Shown here piece by piece: positions 1 through 6,553 of a DNA stretch of 16,557 bases. The position numbers and the translations under genes are program-made. This stretch comes from Anaerolineales bacterium UBA3905. Its GTDB lineage: Bacteria > Chloroflexota > Anaerolineae > Caldilineales > Caldilineaceae. Under the pieces are notes generated by a model. It ran no database searches, was not told the origin of the DNA, and worked only from the letters and a program-made list of their open reading frames with translations. The DNA is taken from assembly GCA_002391565.1 (NCBI GenBank), contig DGFH01000318.1:5267-21823 (forward strand), written 5' to 3'. Every line of letters begins with the position of its first letter. Position 1 is the stretch's first letter.

Positions 1-9
1 GGCTGGAAG

Positions 10-33
10 CCGAATCTACGGTTACCGAATCTA
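10..33. repeat. Short direct repeat at window edge (CCGAATCTA x2)
   Basis: CCGAATCTA occurs at 10-18 and again at 25-33, a 15-base period, just downstream of the DUF2085 stop codon. The window starts here, so I cannot tell whether it is the end of a longer tandem array or chance. No function is proposed. Confidence 0.35.
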
Positions 34-37
34 TTGG

Positions 38-718
38 TTAAACTCCATCAGAGTCAGGCGCTTGACGCTCCAGGGCGGCCTGACGCAGAAGTTCGCTTTC
101 CAGGACTTCCTGCATAGCTTCTTCGACATAGGGGTAAGCCAGATAGACGGCGGCGCCGCCAAAGAGCGCACCGGTAAGCGTGCGTAAGAGCCAGTTGCTT
201 TCACGCCAGCCGATGAGTTGCGTCAGGCCATCCACTGCCATCGGGATCACCAGCAGGACAAAGAGCTTGAACGGCAACGGGCGCGTTCGCTGCCGCACGA
301 AAGCATAACTGACGCCTGCCAATAGCACGCCAGCGTAGATCGCCACATCGCGCTGGCAAAGCGCCACCTTCCATCCTACTTCAGGGCTGCCGATGAACGC
401 GCGTTCGACAAACAACGAAGCTGAAGCGGTCATCCCACCCGCAACCAGCTCCGGCGTCTGCGGAATCAGCGACGGCCCAAAGAGAAAGTAACTGTGGTCG
501 GGCAATTGATGGCAGAGCACGGAGTAGATCGCATAGATGACGCCTGCTGGCGCCGTCCAGCCGATGTGCATGAAGATCGGCGCCAGAAACGGTGTGAACA
601 GGTAGAGTGCCCAGACGGTGTTGAAGATCGCCAGCCAATGACGCGCCATGCCGATCACCAGGCCATTGGCGGTGCGCGTCAGCGTTGTGGCGCGGGCAGC
701 GGAAGGAGTCGGCGTCAT
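38..718 (-). CDS. DUF2085 family integral membrane protein
   Basis: A polytopic membrane protein of 226 residues with the marks of the DUF2085 family: the motif CHQLPDHS at residues 69-76, a second conserved stretch CQRDVAIYAG at 121-130, and PMAVDGLTQLIGWRESN near 159-175. Hydrophobic helices are visible near 28-50, 56-68, 124-142, 150-170 and 178-196, followed by an acidic cytoplasmic-looking tail rich in Glu and Leu. The family has no established biochemical role that I know of; its conserved Cys and His residues could bind a metal. The ATG at 718 is chosen because it overlaps the TGA of the upstream glutaredoxin-like gene as ATGA, implying translational coupling; an in-frame ATG 48 bases upstream would put 16 residues inside that gene. 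It is the last gene of the cytochrome c/thiol-redox group. Confidence 0.85.
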   Translation of the reverse strand: MTPTPSAARATTLTRTANGLVIGMARHWLAIFNTVWALYLFTPFLAPIFMHIGWTAPAGVIYAIYSVLCHQLPDHSYFLFGPSLIPQTPELVAGGMTASASLFVERAFIGSPEVGWKVALCQRDVAIYAGVLLAGVSYAFVRQRTRPLPFKLFVLLVIPMAVDGLTQLIGWRESNWLLRTLTGALFGGAAVYLAYPYVEEAMQEVLESELLRQAALERQAPDSDGV

Positions 719-975
719 GATGCCTGCCTGTGTGCGGCTATCAACGCGTTGCGCACCGTTGCCCACGTGTGCGGCGGATAGAGCAAACCGCCCTCTTCGA
801 GGTCAAGCACCGGGATGAGATAGCGATAGCGTGCAAAATCTTCGGCGTCGGCCTCGATATTGCGTTCGTTGATGGTCAATTCTAGCTCATCTAGCTCAGC
901 CTGCAGCTCAGTGAGGATGGCTTTGAGTTCATCGCAAAGCATACAGCCGGGCTTGCTATACAGTGTGACTTGCAT
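715..975 (-). CDS. Glutaredoxin-like DUF836 family protein
   Basis: A small thioredoxin-fold protein of 86 residues. It opens with a beta strand and a redox motif, TLYSKPGCMLCDEL, giving a CxxC pair at residues 11 and 14, and has the cis-Pro region RYRYLIPVLDL near 53-63. This matches glutaredoxin-like DUF836 proteins, which are cytoplasmic; there is no signal peptide. Two adjacent ATGs lie at 978 and 975; AAGG sits 3 and 6 bases before them, so the second is preferred. A longer frame reaching to 1059 would run into ccdA and is rejected. The gene follows ccdA after 8 bases and overlaps the DUF2085 gene by 4. A plausible but unproven role is passing electrons to or from the membrane thiol carrier CcdA. 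Family assignment is firm; the partner is inferred. Confidence 0.85.
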   Translation of the reverse strand: MQVTLYSKPGCMLCDELKAILTELQAELDELELTINERNIEADAEDFARYRYLIPVLDLEEGGLLYPPHTWATVRNALIAAHRQAS

Positions 976-983
976 CATGCACC

Positions 984-1916
984 TTATGCTTGCGGACGTA
1001 CACCTACTGCGGCGCCGCTCAAATAGCCGATGTACGCTGGCACCAGCGGCAATACGCACGGGCTGAGAAAGCTGATCAGCCCGGCGGTGAACGCCAGCAC
1101 GATCTCGGTCACCACGCCAGCGCCGATCAAGTTGCCGCCGCCGGCAAAGAGACCCGACACCTGCTCTTCAGCTTGAAACACCCAGTCATTGAGCACCATA
1201 AACTGTGTCGTCAGCATGTTCAGGCTGCCGCTCCACAGCAGATAGGCGACGTAGAGCATGAAAAGACCGCTGATAATGCTGATGATGCCGAGGTGACGAT
1301 TCATGGCGCGCAGCCAGCGGCTCATACTGCTAAACATCAACCCTGTAAGCAAAAAAGGAATGCCCAGACCCAGCGAATAGACCAACAGTAGCCCGGCGCC
1401 CTGCCATGCCGTCTGGCTGTCGCCAGCCAAAAAGAGGATGCTGGCTAAGATCGGGCCAATACATGGCACCCATCCGGCCGCAAAGCTGACGCCCATCAAA
1501 CTGCTGCTCAGATAGCCCCACTTGCGACTGACCTGGTGCATCTCGGTGACGCGCTTTTCGGTGTACAGCAACTGATTCGGGAAGTTCAGCACCGACACAA
1601 GCGCTTCCGCCGCCGGGTTCCGCTGCACATCGACGCGCCGCTCCACCAGGCTCACAAGCCAGCGAAAGAAACCCAGTGTTGTCAAACCAAAGATCACCAG
1701 CAAGATCGCGCCAAATTTCTGGATTACCGGCATGTACTGGTTGAGGCTACGCCCAAGCAGCCCTGCCGCCGACCCCAACACCGTGAAGACCAGGGTGAAG
1801 CCAACCACAAAAAAAATCGCATGGAAGAAAATCACCCATCGGCTCACGTCCTTTGGCGTCTGCGTGGCACGGCCGTCAACGCGAGTCACTTTGGGGCTGC
1901 TAACTGTATTGGTCAT
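984..1916 (-). CDS. ccdA: CcdA-family thiol-disulfide membrane transporter, apparently circularly permuted
   Basis: CcdA/DsbD-type proteins move reducing equivalents from cytoplasmic thioredoxin across the membrane, using one cysteine in helix 1 (SPCVLP) and one in helix 4 (W-PCIGP). Both are here: Cys152 in GWVPCIGP and Cys287 in FLSPCVLPLVP. The order is abnormal. The protein begins with a short hydrophilic stretch and then the normal helix 2 (residues 27-55), helix 3 (66-84), helix 4 (136-164), helix 5 (172-195) and helix 6 (208-228). After a linker of about 40 residues, the helix-1 segment comes last (269-301), ending 9 residues before the stop. A frame stop lies 7 bases before the ATG, so no N-terminal helix 1 has been missed. 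AAGGA lies about 10 bases upstream of the start. The 84-135 loop is long. A 111-base gap separates it from ccmD; the DUF836 gene follows 8 bases downstream. Confidence 0.88.
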   Translation of the reverse strand: MTNTVSSPKVTRVDGRATQTPKDVSRWVIFFHAIFFVVGFTLVFTVLGSAAGLLGRSLNQYMPVIQKFGAILLVIFGLTTLGFFRWLVSLVERRVDVQRNPAAEALVSVLNFPNQLLYTEKRVTEMHQVSRKWGYLSSSLMGVSFAAGWVPCIGPILASILFLAGDSQTAWQGAGLLLVYSLGLGIPFLLTGLMFSSMSRWLRAMNRHLGIISIISGLFMLYVAYLLWSGSLNMLTTQFMVLNDWVFQAEEQVSGLFAGGGNLIGAGVVTEIVLAFTAGLISFLSPCVLPLVPAYIGYLSGAAVGVRPQA

Positions 1917-2027
1917 TCTGTTCTATCCTTCTTCTACTGCACTCCCGCCGGCATGACTGCCCGCGCAAGCGTCAGGCGCCCTGTCTGCGGCTTGCTAACG
2001 CACATCATCGATACGTTTTACTGATGT

Positions 2028-2174
2028 TCAAGCCGTGCGCTGCGTTGTGTCTTGCATTTCTTCACGCAATGCCTGCATTTCCGCTTCCAGCCGCCGCTGA
2101 CGCAGACCAAGATAAACAAGATACAACGTCACCAGCAACCAGACTGCTGCAAATCCCATCATTAAGTAGAACAT
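2028..2174 (-). CDS. ccmD: CcmD-like small membrane protein
   Basis: A 48-residue frame starting 2 bases after the ccmC stop codon. It encodes one N-terminal hydrophobic helix (residues 1-24, MFYLMMGFAAVWLLVTLYLV and on), then a charged, Gln/Glu/Arg-rich amphipathic helix (25-40) and a short polar tail. This single-helix plus basic/acidic cytoplasmic helix layout, the tiny size and the position directly after ccmC are typical of CcmD, which in system I cytochrome c maturation helps release haem-loaded CcmE from the CcmABC complex. Sequence conservation in CcmD is low, so the call rests on size, topology and position. No strong Shine-Dalgarno is seen, so translation is probably coupled to ccmC. 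Confidence 0.8.
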   Translation of the reverse strand: MFYLMMGFAAVWLLVTLYLVYLGLRQRRLEAEMQALREEMQDTTQRTA

Positions 2175-2176
2175 GG

Positions 2177-2917
2177 CTATGCCAACCCTTCTCGCATTTC
2201 GGCGATGGCGTCTTCTGTGCTCAACTGCCGCCAGCGCAAGATAACCAGGGCGCTAAAGAGCACACAGAAGCCAATAATACTGATTAAAACCACCTGACTC
2301 ATCGTGGCGCCAACTGCAAAGCCGCCCTGGGCGTCGGCGTTTTCGTTGCCGTACACCACCGGATGAATCGAACGGAATAACCGAGCGCTGTAGAAGGTGA
2401 GGGGCACGCTGAGAAAAGCCAGGAGCGCATAGATGCTGGCAAAGCGGGCGCGCGTGCGCCGATCGTCGATGCCGTTGCGGAAAAGCAAGTAGGCCAGATA
2501 GACCAGCACGGTGATCGTCGAGGTCGTCAGGCGCGGATCCCACGTCCAGTAGGTGTTCCAGGTCGGCTTGGCCCAAAACATGCCGGTCAGGATCGTGCCC
2601 GTTCCACAGATCACGCCGACTTCAATGGCCGCCTGCGCCACGCGATCCCAGCTCAGGTTGCGCGAAATCAGATAAGCAATGCTGCCGACAATCGAGACCA
2701 GAAAACCAGCCAGCGCCCCAATGTTGCAGCCCATGTGGATGTAGAAGATGCGCTGTGCGATCTGCTCATCCCCCGCCAGATTCGAGGCAGCGGGCGCCAG
2801 GTAGAGCGACGCCCACATCACGGTCGTCATGGCCGCCACGGCCAGCAGCCCCAGCACCAACTGTAGAATGTCGAGTCCGCGCCAGCCGGACGAAGCCTTC
2901 AGGGTTGTCGAACTCAT
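2177..2917 (-). CDS. ccmC: Haem handling protein CcmC
   Basis: CcmC binds haem at the outer face of the membrane and presents it to the chaperone CcmE. The 246-residue length is normal. The tryptophan-rich WWD-type motif, TWNTYWTWDPRLT, is at residues 119-131. The two external histidines expected to ligand haem are His61 (FYIHMGCN) and His185 (RSIHPVVYG). Six membrane helices can be traced, near 17-40, 60-84, 94-114, 133-148, 159-176 and 203-225. The ATG at 2917 has a strong AGAGGAGG about 4-6 bases upstream. ccmB ends 12 bases before it and ccmD starts 2 bases after its stop. The histidines and WWD motif also occur in CcmF and CcsA proteins, but the size and neighbours indicate CcmC. Confidence 0.95.
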   Translation of the reverse strand: MSSTTLKASSGWRGLDILQLVLGLLAVAAMTTVMWASLYLAPAASNLAGDEQIAQRIFYIHMGCNIGALAGFLVSIVGSIAYLISRNLSWDRVAQAAIEVGVICGTGTILTGMFWAKPTWNTYWTWDPRLTTSTITVLVYLAYLLFRNGIDDRRTRARFASIYALLAFLSVPLTFYSARLFRSIHPVVYGNENADAQGGFAVGATMSQVVLISIIGFCVLFSALVILRWRQLSTEDAIAEMREGLA

Positions 2918-2929
2918 TTTGCCTCCTCT

Positions 2930-3664
2930 TTATGCATCTTCCCAGATCAAGTCAAAGAGCAAATACGCTACGACGATGAAGATCAGATCGAACACGGCCA
3001 GAATCCCAAACCACTGGCGTAGATCGGCCAGGCTCTTGCCGTCGATGGCGCCAGCGGTCAACGCCACCCCTGCTACAAAGACGGGCGCCATCACCGGCAG
3101 CAGCAGGATCGGCAACATGGTCTCACGCGCCCGGTTGTTGGCCGTCAACGCCGCAAAAATCGTGCCAACGCCTACATAGCCCAACACCCCCAACAAGACC
3201 GCCAGCAAATTGTAGGGGTGAAACATGTTGAGATCAAAAATGAAAAACATAACCGCCAGGATCACCAGCGTCGTCGCCAGCGTGAAGAGCAAGTTTGCCA
3301 GCAGTTTACCAAAGTAGATGGCGCTCCGATCTACTGGCGCCAGCAAGAGCGCCGGCAGTGTGCCCCGATCCACCTCGGCGCCAAAGCTTCGATTCAGCCC
3401 CAGCACGCCTGCAAACAACACTACCACCCACAGCACGCCCGGCGCAATCATCTCCGCACGCGGCACGCGCAGGTCAAAACCCATGCCAAAGATCAAGACT
3501 GCCAGCACGCTAAACGCTGTCATCGTGCTGAGCACCTCACGCCCGCGCACTTCGGCGCGCAAATCTTTGGCGCAGACGGCGCCGACCTTGCGCCAATAGG
3601 CAGCCATGCCCCCACCCAGCCGCATTGTCACCGGCGGCGCATGCAGATTGGCGTCGCTGCTCAT
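2930..3664 (-). CDS. ccmB: Haem exporter subunit CcmB
   Basis: Membrane subunit that pairs with the ATPase CcmA; together they drive release of holo-CcmE from CcmC in system I. The 244-residue protein begins with a hydrophilic stretch (VCAKDLRAEVRGREVLSTM, typical of CcmB before helix 1) and then shows six hydrophobic segments, with features such as NRSFGAEVDRGTLPALLLAPVDRSAIYFGKLL between helices 2 and 3 and LPILLLPVMAPVF near the fifth. The start at 3664 makes an ATGA overlap with the ccmA stop codon; an in-frame ATG 27 bases further up lies within ccmA. It is about 20 residues longer than common CcmB proteins, all at the N-terminus, so a later start such as the Met before AAYWRK is possible. 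Confidence 0.93.
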   Translation of the reverse strand: MSSDANLHAPPVTMRLGGGMAAYWRKVGAVCAKDLRAEVRGREVLSTMTAFSVLAVLIFGMGFDLRVPRAEMIAPGVLWVVVLFAGVLGLNRSFGAEVDRGTLPALLLAPVDRSAIYFGKLLANLLFTLATTLVILAVMFFIFDLNMFHPYNLLAVLLGVLGYVGVGTIFAALTANNRARETMLPILLLPVMAPVFVAGVALTAGAIDGKSLADLRQWFGILAVFDLIFIVVAYLLFDLIWEDA

Positions 3665-4386
3665 GGCAGACTCCCTGTCGCCGCCAGCCACTCGCGGACG
3701 GTTGCCGTCGTCAACGCCGCCGCCGCCGCCGTCTGCACGATCTTACCATCCGCCAGCAGCGTAACCGAGTCGGCCCAACTCACCGCCCGCTCCAAATTGT
3801 GCGTCGTCAGTAAGATAGCGCGATTGCTGGCGCCCAGCGTGCGGATCAGACGCGCCAGCGTTTCGGCGCTGACCGGGTCTAACCCTGTGTCCGGCTCGTC
3901 AAGGAGCAACACAGGCGGATCGTGCAAGATGGCGCGGCCAATGGCCAGGCGTTGCGTCATACCACGGCTGTAGGTGCGCACGGTGTCGTGACGGCGCGGC
4001 CACAACTCGACGGCGCGCAGCACAGCTTCGACGCGCTGCGCTGGCTGTTGAATGTCGTAGAGGCGCGCATAGAACATGAGATTATCCCAGCCGCTCAAGT
4101 TGTCGTAGAGCAATGGCGCGTGCGCCACCAGTCCGATATAACGCCGGATTTCGTGCCCGGCCTTGCGCGTCGAGACGCCGCCCAGGATCACCTCGCCGCG
4201 GTCGGGTTTCGCCAGCCCAGAGATGATGCGCATCAAAGTGGACTTGCCGGCGCCATTAGCGCCCAACAGCGCCATCACTTCGCCCTGCGGCACTGCCAGT
4301 TCGACGCCGGTCAGGATACGCTTGCGCCCATATCGTTTGTGGACGTTGTGCGCTACAATCAAGGCACTCTCAACCACGCGCCGCAT
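3661..4386 (-). CDS. ccmA: Haem exporter ATP-binding subunit CcmA
   Basis: ABC ATPase of the CcmABCD complex in cytochrome c maturation, on the cytoplasmic face. Counted from the ATG at 4386, it has Walker A (GANGAGKST, 42-50), the ABC signature (SRGMTQRLAIGRA, about 140-152), Walker B (LLLDEP, about 160-165), a D-loop (TGLDP) and the switch histidine (LLTTHN). The Q-loop reads LVAHAP, with alanine where many relatives have glutamine. The start is uncertain: an ATG at 4419 lacks a Shine-Dalgarno, the ATG at 4386 has AAAGG directly against it, and a GTG at 4377 has AAAGGA 8 bases upstream and may be the true start. All overlap the end of the upstream gene (stop at 4370). The ccmB start overlaps its stop by 4 bases. 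Confidence 0.93.
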   Translation of the reverse strand: MRRVVESALIVAHNVHKRYGRKRILTGVELAVPQGEVMALLGANGAGKSTLMRIISGLAKPDRGEVILGGVSTRKAGHEIRRYIGLVAHAPLLYDNLSGWDNLMFYARLYDIQQPAQRVEAVLRAVELWPRRHDTVRTYSRGMTQRLAIGRAILHDPPVLLLDEPDTGLDPVSAETLARLIRTLGASNRAILLTTHNLERAVSWADSVTLLADGKIVQTAAAAALTTATVREWLAATGSLP

Positions 4387-5725
4387 CCTTTCGTCCGGCT
4401 TGCCGGCGTTCGAGATCATCAGTCACAGTGCGCAGTGTCCGCATCATAGCCAGACGCTCCGCCGACCAGCTTTCGTCGTCCACTTCCCCTTGTGCGTGGC
4501 GATCATCAAGCATGGCGATCTCGGTGAGCAATCGTTCTTTTGCCGCCACCAGCGCTTGCTCCGCCTGGCGTTTGTCGCGCGTGTACTTCCAAAACAAGAT
4601 GCTGGCGCCAATCACTAACACGAACGCACCTGCACCCAACGCCGCAAAGATGGGCGGGATAGCAGCCAGGGCGTTGCCCTCTGGCGCCGCAACCGCGACC
4701 GGCGTCGTTGTTGTTTGCGGCGTCAGCCGGGGATCGGCGCGATCGGGCGCCACCAGGTTCTGCAACGCCACTGTCACCGCTTGCGGCTCCGCCAACTGAC
4801 CGTTGAACACGCGATAAGCCACGCCCTGGATTGTCTGATTGCCGATGTTCTGCAGCGGCGCGCTCACCTCGACGGTCAGGTCTGGCAGGTCGGCGACAAG
4901 TACGGTAAGTGCGTCGACGGGATAGGCGAAGTCAGTTGTCAGCGCGGCTGCCGTGTCGGTGTAGGGAATGGCGTAGCCCATCAACACCTGCCGACTTTGT
5001 CGCCCTGGGCGGATGGGCGTCGTGTCGTAGATGACATTGCCGACCTGCTGATAACGCGCCCCCAATGCGCCATCTTGAAAAGTCAATCCCCCAACGTTGA
5101 TGGGCGCAGGGATGACAGCCGTCACAGGCGCGTCCACGCCGTCGACTGGACGCCCGATGACAGTGCGGTCGCCCATATTGGCAATCAGCACAATCTGACG
5201 GGCATGGAGTGCACCCGGCTGGTGATCGATCACCCACTGCATCCGGCTGACGCGCAGTTGACTGGGGTCGGTAGTCGTTTCATAGACGGGTATCTCCAGT
5301 TCCAACGTCGGCGTCAACGGCGAAAGCGCCAGCAAATCAGAGCCATAGGCCACATCGGCGTAGCTTGTCCCCACGAAGTAAACGACGTCCGTGATCGTGG
5401 CAAGTTGCTCGAAAGCAAACCCGCCATCCAGGTCTGTAGTGGTCGTCAGCATCGCCACCGGGGCAAAGTTCATGTAAGCCATCAGGGTGACCGGCTGCGC
5501 CGCCGATAAAGTGGCGCCGGCTGTGCCCTGGACAACGCGCCCGACAATGACGCCGTCACCGCTGATGACGGTTGACGCTGTCACGGCGGGTGTGGGTGCA
5601 GGCGTCTGTGCGTTAGCTTGTCCGAGAGCGATCAAGATTAAGGCAATCGCAGCAAACCATGCAACGAGCAAGTTGCCGCTGCGCCTTTGCGTCAAGAACA
5701 CCCTTTCCAATAGTTTCTGGGTCAT
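4370..5725 (-). CDS. Membrane-anchored protein with transthyretin/carboxypeptidase-regulatory-like domain, cytochrome c maturation neighbourhood
   Basis: A 451-residue protein not assignable to a named gene. It has a signal sequence (hydrophobic 19-36, likely cleavage near AQ at 39-40), a Pro/Thr linker, a beta-sandwich domain resembling carboxypeptidase regulatory-like repeats (about 58-148, with the hallmark TTTTDLDGGFAFEQL), a further beta-rich outer domain (about 155-325), a single membrane helix (356-379) and a cytoplasmic helical hairpin (383-443). The hairpin contains LLTEIAMLDDRHAQGEVDDESW, which resembles the LD-x-x-x-x-x-G-x-(I/V) segment seen in CcmI-type and zinc-ribbon proteins next to ccm genes. 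Its tail overlaps ccmA, so it is probably coupled to CcmABC and could be a scaffold or substrate-handling subunit; that is inference. GGAA lies about 8 bases before the ATG. Confidence 0.75.
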   Translation of the reverse strand: MTQKLLERVFLTQRRSGNLLVAWFAAIALILIALGQANAQTPAPTPAVTASTVISGDGVIVGRVVQGTAGATLSAAQPVTLMAYMNFAPVAMLTTTTDLDGGFAFEQLATITDVVYFVGTSYADVAYGSDLLALSPLTPTLELEIPVYETTTDPSQLRVSRMQWVIDHQPGALHARQIVLIANMGDRTVIGRPVDGVDAPVTAVIPAPINVGGLTFQDGALGARYQQVGNVIYDTTPIRPGRQSRQVLMGYAIPYTDTAAALTTDFAYPVDALTVLVADLPDLTVEVSAPLQNIGNQTIQGVAYRVFNGQLAEPQAVTVALQNLVAPDRADPRLTPQTTTTPVAVAAPEGNALAAIPPIFAALGAGAFVLVIGASILFWKYTRDKRQAEQALVAAKERLLTEIAMLDDRHAQGEVDDESWSAERLAMMRTLRTVTDDLERRQAGRKDAARG

Positions 5726-5753
5726 GCAGTATTTCCAGCGTGTAGTGTGGAAG

Positions 5754-5780
5754 AACCGGCGTATGCAACGCCAGCCGGTT
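5754..5780 (-). terminator. Hairpin between DUF2007 gene and ccm-linked membrane protein gene
   Basis: AACCGGC at 5754-5760 and GCCGGTT at 5774-5780 form a perfect 7-bp stem with a 13-base loop. On the minus strand it lies after the DUF2007 stop and before the next start. The following bases (CTTCC) are only a weak U-tract, so it may be an inefficient terminator or an mRNA processing hairpin dividing the stress-type cassette from the ccm group. Confidence 0.4.
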
Positions 5781-5798
5781 GGTCATCGACGATTGTGT

Positions 5799-6173
5799 TC
5801 AGTGCGTTGCTTCAGGCGGTTCCGTGAGTTCGTCTGCATCGGTTTCATCAACCAGCAACGCCAGAGCCTTATCCGCCAGCGGCGCTGGCACCAGCACTTT
5901 GGCAACGGCCAGGTTGCCCGCCGTCAGCCCGTAGATCGTGGCAAGCGCCTCCCCGCGAATCAATGCCGGGATGCCTTCGCTCTCCAGGCGCCCCTTGACA
6001 ACCTGCGCCTCCATCAAATTGGCAGCTTCCCACACGACGACCGGTTCGTTGTCGAGGCCGCCGCCGGTGGTGGTCATGGATGCCGTGTCACTTTCAGCAT
6101 TGGTCAGCGGCGACTCATCCATTGGGTTGCGTCTGCGAAACAAGCCCGGAAAATTGTCTGCCCACGCGCTCAT
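5799..6173 (-). CDS. DUF2007 domain protein (putative signal-transducing domain)
   Basis: A 124-residue soluble protein. Residues 1-42 are polar and probably disordered. A compact ferredoxin-like DUF2007 domain covers about 44-110: VVVWEAANLMEAQVVKGRLE, then GIPALIRGE, then LAVAKVLVPAPLADKALALL, the usual strand-helix-strand-strand-helix pattern. Pfam describes the family as putative prokaryotic signal-transducing proteins; the biochemical role is unknown. The acidic tail (DETDADELTEPPE) is unstructured. The ATG at 6173 has AAAGGG 2-3 bases upstream and starts 7 bases after the DUF952 gene; Met18 is an alternative start that would remove much of the disordered head. It is the last gene of the HxlR-led group. 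Confidence 0.8.
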   Translation of the reverse strand: MSAWADNFPGLFRRRNPMDESPLTNAESDTASMTTTGGGLDNEPVVVWEAANLMEAQVVKGRLESEGIPALIRGEALATIYGLTAGNLAVAKVLVPAPLADKALALLVDETDADELTEPPEATH

Positions 6174-6180
6174 AGCCCTT

Positions 6181-6540
6181 TCAGCGCTCCAGTTCCTTTG
6201 GCAACAAAAAACTGTTGTTTGCCTGGCGGGGAAAGGGCAGGATGCGTTCCACCGCTTCCCAGTTCAATGGCCCGTAGATGTGCGGGAAACGATGGCCGTC
6301 CGCCAGCTCCCAGCGCAACTCGGCGTCCAGCCGCGCCAGTGCAATGCACACAATTATAAACGTCCCTGGAATCTCCCGATAAAAGCGATTGGCAACTTGC
6401 AACAGCAGCTCCGGTTCTGCAGTGCAATGGATGAAGCCTTCCGTCGCCAATGACGCCGGCGCAAAACTCGGCTGGTTACGCTGTGCATCCCACACGGCCT
6501 GCGGCGTCATGTGGTAGATTACCTGGGCGGCTTCAACCAT
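6181..6540 (-). CDS. DUF952 family protein
   Basis: A 119-residue cytoplasmic protein matching DUF952 over its whole length: a start with VIYHMTPQAVWDAQ, the conserved SLATEGFIHCTAEPELLLQVANRFY (residues 30-54), a strand FIIVCIALARLD and the closing HRFPHIYGPLNWEAV (83-97). No enzymatic activity is established to my knowledge; the conserved His and Tyr residues suggest a ligand pocket. The ATG at 6540 is chosen because GAGG lies 8 bases upstream and homologous sequence starts there; extending to 6645 would overlap the hydrolase gene by over 90 bases. It is 13 bases downstream of that gene and 7 upstream of the DUF2007 gene. Confidence 0.85.
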   Translation of the reverse strand: MVEAAQVIYHMTPQAVWDAQRNQPSFAPASLATEGFIHCTAEPELLLQVANRFYREIPGTFIIVCIALARLDAELRWELADGHRFPHIYGPLNWEAVERILPFPRQANNSFLLPKELER

Positions 6541-6553
6541 GATCCACGCCTCT

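Noticed and set aside
1917..2027. Possible leftover of an N-terminal CcdA helix 1 upstream of the ccdA start
   Set aside because: Translation of the minus strand here gives stop codons and no hydrophobic segment or SPCVLP motif; only a weak GCAAGC/GCTTGC hairpin is visible.
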